From Actinomycetes bacterium (GTDB taxonomy: Bacteria; Actinomycetota; Actinomycetes; Streptosporangiales; Streptosporangiaceae), in contig JAFACJ010000154.1 of assembly GCA_023425615.1 (NCBI GenBank), forward strand, positions 1 through 8,085: DNA of 8,085 nt. Direction: 5' to 3'. The notes under the pieces are model-generated. The model was not told the DNA's origin, did not search any database, and saw nothing but the letters and a program-made list of their open reading frames with translations. The stretch's first letter is position 1. Each line of letters begins with the position of its first letter. A program made the position numbers and the translations under genes. Of this stretch, positions 6,717 through 8,085 are shown piece after piece.

Positions 6717-7459
6717 GCCAGCGCCCGCCCGGCGGTCGGCCGGTCGCCGGGGCGGCGCTCCAGCATCCTCGCCAGCAGCGGCGCCAGCGGCCCGTCCGCC
6801 GCTGGTACGGGTTCGGTGAGGGCGGCGGTCAGCGTCTCGGCCAAGCTCGGACGGTCGTAAGGGGCGTGCCCTCGGACCGCGGTGTAGAGCGTCGCGCCAA
6901 GCTCCCACACGTCGGACGCGGTGCTGAGCCGTTCGCCTTCGAAGCGTTCAGGCGCCACATAGCGGGGATCATGCGGGATCTCCCCTGTCGCACCGACCCC
7001 GATGTCCATCAGCCTCGTCCTCGCCCCGAGGACGATGTTCGTCGGCCTGATGTTCCGGTGCACGATGCCCGCCTCATGCACGACGCGCAGAAGGGCCAGG
7101 AGGTGCTGCGCCAGCCCCGCCGCCGACCGGGGCGCCAGCGGCCCCCCATCCAGGACCCGCTCCAGCGAAGGCCCCGGCACGTACTCCATGACGACCCAGA
7201 CGTGCCCTTCCTCCTCGACCACGTCCGACGGAATCACGACATCCGGATACGCGAGAAGCCGCCCCACGATCTGCGTCTCCCGCCACACCCTCCGGTACAG
7301 AAGCCCGACATCACCGTCGTCCGCCAGCCGCCGCACCGCCACGACCGCGTTCTCACGAGTGTCGAAGGCCCGCCAGACCACCCCGGAGGCCCCTCGCCCG
7401 ATCTCCTCGATCAGCCGGTAGCGCCCCGCGGCCAACGTCCCTTCCGGGGAGAAGCCCAT
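6692..7459 (-). CDS. Ser/Thr protein kinase-fold protein, probable pseudokinase
   Basis: A 255-residue protein that is almost only a Hanks-type kinase domain (residues ~12-253), with no membrane helix, PASTA repeat or other C-terminal domain, so cytoplasmic. Recognisable elements: glycine loop IGRGASGVVW (20-29), alpha-C Glu61, HR-x-IRPTN loop with metal-binding Asn141, DIG (152-154, in place of DFG), APE (169-171), DVWELG (183-188) and the subdomain XI Arg240. Two hallmark residues are changed: the VAIK lysine is Arg43 (VAVR) and the catalytic HRD aspartate is Asn136 (HRN, codon AAC). Only 14 residues separate DIG and APE, against roughly 25 in PknB-like kinases, and the segment lacks the usual TxxT phosphosites. 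It is therefore probably catalytically dead, perhaps a nucleotide-binding scaffold or regulator. The start is the first Met before the domain; its ribosome site is poor (G-run directly upstream). It converges on the lipid operon and diverges from the Uma2 gene; no partner is evident. Confidence 0.88.
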   Translation of the reverse strand: MGFSPEGTLAAGRYRLIEEIGRGASGVVWRAFDTRENAVVAVRRLADDGDVGLLYRRVWRETQIVGRLLAYPDVVIPSDVVEEEGHVWVVMEYVPGPSLERVLDGGPLAPRSAAGLAQHLLALLRVVHEAGIVHRNIRPTNIVLGARTRLMDIGVGATGEIPHDPRYVAPERFEGERLSTASDVWELGATLYTAVRGHAPYDRPSLAETLTAALTEPVPAADGPLAPLLARMLERRPGDRPTAGRALAELQGLRF

Positions 7460-7525
7460 GCCCCCAGATTCCCACGCGAATCCACCCTCTTCCAGCCCAT
7501 CCCGGCGACGGCACCCCGGCGCTCT

Positions 7526-7540
7526 TCACCTGACAGGTCA
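7526..7540. promoter_or_regulatory. Imperfect palindrome, possible operator
   Basis: ACCTG-A-CAGGT (7528-7538) is a perfect 11-bp inverted repeat about a central A. One more T-A pair at the outer edges extends it to 15 bp with one mismatch. It lies about 70 bp upstream of the kinase-fold start codon. Half of it, GACAGGT, recurs just ahead of the Uma2 start. It may be a regulator site; no known regulator family is identified. Confidence 0.25.
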
Positions 7541-7625
7541 AGGAGATTTTCCGTTTTCCAGGTAATCGATCAGTGGCTCGGAGTAATATCCGCTCGTCCT
7601 TAGACACTCGTCGCTCTGCCCATTG

Positions 7626-7639
7626 AGGACGCGAGTCCT
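7626..7639 (+). other. Short inverted repeat with GCGA loop ahead of the Uma2 gene
   Basis: AGGAC (7626-7630) and GTCCT (7635-7639) pair around GCGA, a GNRA-type tetraloop, about 32 nt before the Uma2 start codon. It could be an RNA hairpin in the leader or a protein-binding site overlapping the promoter. At five base pairs, chance occurrence in GC-rich DNA is quite possible. Confidence 0.2.
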
Positions 7640-7670
7640 TATGCTGGACAGGTGACGGGAGGGGTGTGAC

Positions 7671-8085
7671 ATGACCGCTGAACTTGCGGAACAGCCGTTC
7701 GACGCGAACGAAGAGCTGCTGCAGTACTTTCTGGCTCTGGAGACACCGGCGGGTTTCCGCGCGGAACTCCTGGAAGGGGAGATCACCGTGTCGCCGCCGC
7801 CGAACGGTTATCACGAGCACACACTTTCGGAGATCGTGTTCCAGGTGGTGCGAGGGTCTTCCGTACCCATGGCCTATTCGGGCAACAAAGGACTTCTCCT
7901 CCCGCGGGACGGTCGGTGCCCGAAGAACCGTGCCATCCCCGACGGCGTGTTCGCCCCCCGTGAGCTGCGTCTCTTCACCAGCGGTGAGTCGTGGACGCCT
8001 CCGGACGGAGTGGCGATGGTCGTCGAGGTGACATCGTCCAACCCGGACCGGGACCGGACGGTGAAGCGCAGGTGCTATGCGCGCG
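7671..8085 (+). CDS. Uma2-family (DUF820) PD-(D/E)XK nuclease-fold protein, 3' end outside window
   Basis: The frame from the ATG at 7671 stays open to the right edge, giving the first 138 residues. GGAGGGG at 7658-7664 is an excellent ribosome site six bases upstream. Family hallmarks are seen in order: an acidic N-terminal helix (ANEELLQYF), ELLEGEITVSPPPNGYHEH (from about residue 33), an IPDGVF segment with the metal-binding Asp, then MVVEVTSSNPDRDRTVKRRCY with the Glu and Lys of the nuclease-like core. The frame ends inside this last motif, so perhaps 40-60 residues are missing if length is typical. Uma2 proteins resemble restriction-type nucleases and occur in many copies in actinomycetes, but their biological role is poorly defined. 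The gene is divergent from the kinase-fold gene and shares a 211-nt intergenic region. The family call is strong; nuclease activity is inferred from the fold. Confidence 0.85.
   Translation, partial: MTAELAEQPFDANEELLQYFLALETPAGFRAELLEGEITVSPPPNGYHEHTLSEIVFQVVRGSSVPMAYSGNKGLLLPRDGRCPKNRAIPDGVFAPRELRLFTSGESWTPPDGVAMVVEVTSSNPDRDRTVKRRCYAR

Larger units (their letters stand above)
7460..7670. other. Divergent intergenic region between the kinase-fold and Uma2 genes
   Basis: These 211 bases should carry the promoters of both flanking genes and are clearly less GC-rich than the window, mainly from 7541 to 7650. Visible elements are an AT-rich TAATAT at 7584-7589, a -10-like TATGCT at 7640-7645 ahead of the Uma2 gene without a convincing -35 box, a near-palindrome at 7526-7540, a small hairpin at 7626-7639, and the heptamer GACAGGT at both 7532-7538 and 7647-7653. 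No conserved coding sequence or RNA gene is recognised. Confidence 0.4.

Noticed and set aside
7641..7655. Mini-ORF MLDR ahead of the Uma2 gene as a leader peptide
   Set aside because: Four codons without a ribosome site or regulatory pattern.
7538..7786. Minus-strand frame of 82 codons ending in YSEPLIDYLENGKSP, which looks protein-like at its end
   Set aside because: Its first half is antisense to the Uma2 coding region with a Ser/Arg-rich shadow composition, and no ribosome site was seen; the ending lies in the less GC-rich intergenic DNA, where odd residues appear by chance. A gene remnant cannot be excluded.
1..8085. CRISPR arrays, tRNA or rRNA genes, insertion-sequence ends, attachment sites
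   Set aside because: No regularly spaced repeats, cloverleaf-like segments, transposase motifs or paired terminal inverted repeats were seen on either strand.

Overview
The window comes from a high-GC actinobacterium. Codons strongly favour G or C at the third position, GGAGG-type ribosome sites are used, and the gene families present (FadD32-type acyl-AMP ligase, MmpL transporter, antigen-85-like secreted esterases, a bacterial Ser/Thr kinase-fold protein, a Uma2/DUF820 nuclease) suggest a filamentous actinomycete of the Actinomadura/Streptosporangiales or Streptomyces kind rather than a Mycobacterium. That placement is inference; there is no rRNA or other marker here.

Layout. (1) Bases 2-241 (+) hold the C-terminus of a protein whose start lies outside the window: a Pro/Ala-rich stretch, an LxxTG-like pentapeptide, one membrane helix and an RRRV tail. 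(2) Bases 242-404 are a non-coding leader with a weak promoter candidate and an exact 10-bp direct repeat. (3) Bases 405-6688 (+) hold four tightly packed genes, surely one transcription unit: a fatty acyl-AMP ligase, an MmpL-type RND lipid transporter, and two tandem secreted esterases of the antigen 85/esterase D fold. (4) Bases 6692-7459 (-) encode a compact Ser/Thr kinase-fold protein, convergent with the operon and only 3 nt from its last stop. Both main catalytic residues are substituted (K to R, HRD to HRN) and the activation segment is short, so it is a probable pseudokinase. (5) Bases 7460-7670 are a divergent intergenic region, less GC-rich than its surroundings, with short inverted and direct repeats. 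(6) From 7671 to the right edge (+) is a Uma2-family gene that runs off the window.

The operon reads as a route for making, exporting and attaching an acyl group. The ligase would activate a long-chain fatty acid as acyl-AMP and load it on a carrier protein, the MmpL protein would move the finished lipid across the membrane using the proton gradient, and the two secreted esterases would transfer or hydrolyse the acyl group outside. It resembles the mycolic-acid pathway of mycobacteria (FadD32, MmpL3, antigen 85), where fadD32 also lies close to antigen 85 genes, but no Pks13 condensing enzyme or AccD4 is present. This stripped-down mycolate-like cassette is the best candidate for an undescribed system here; the pseudokinase is the second.
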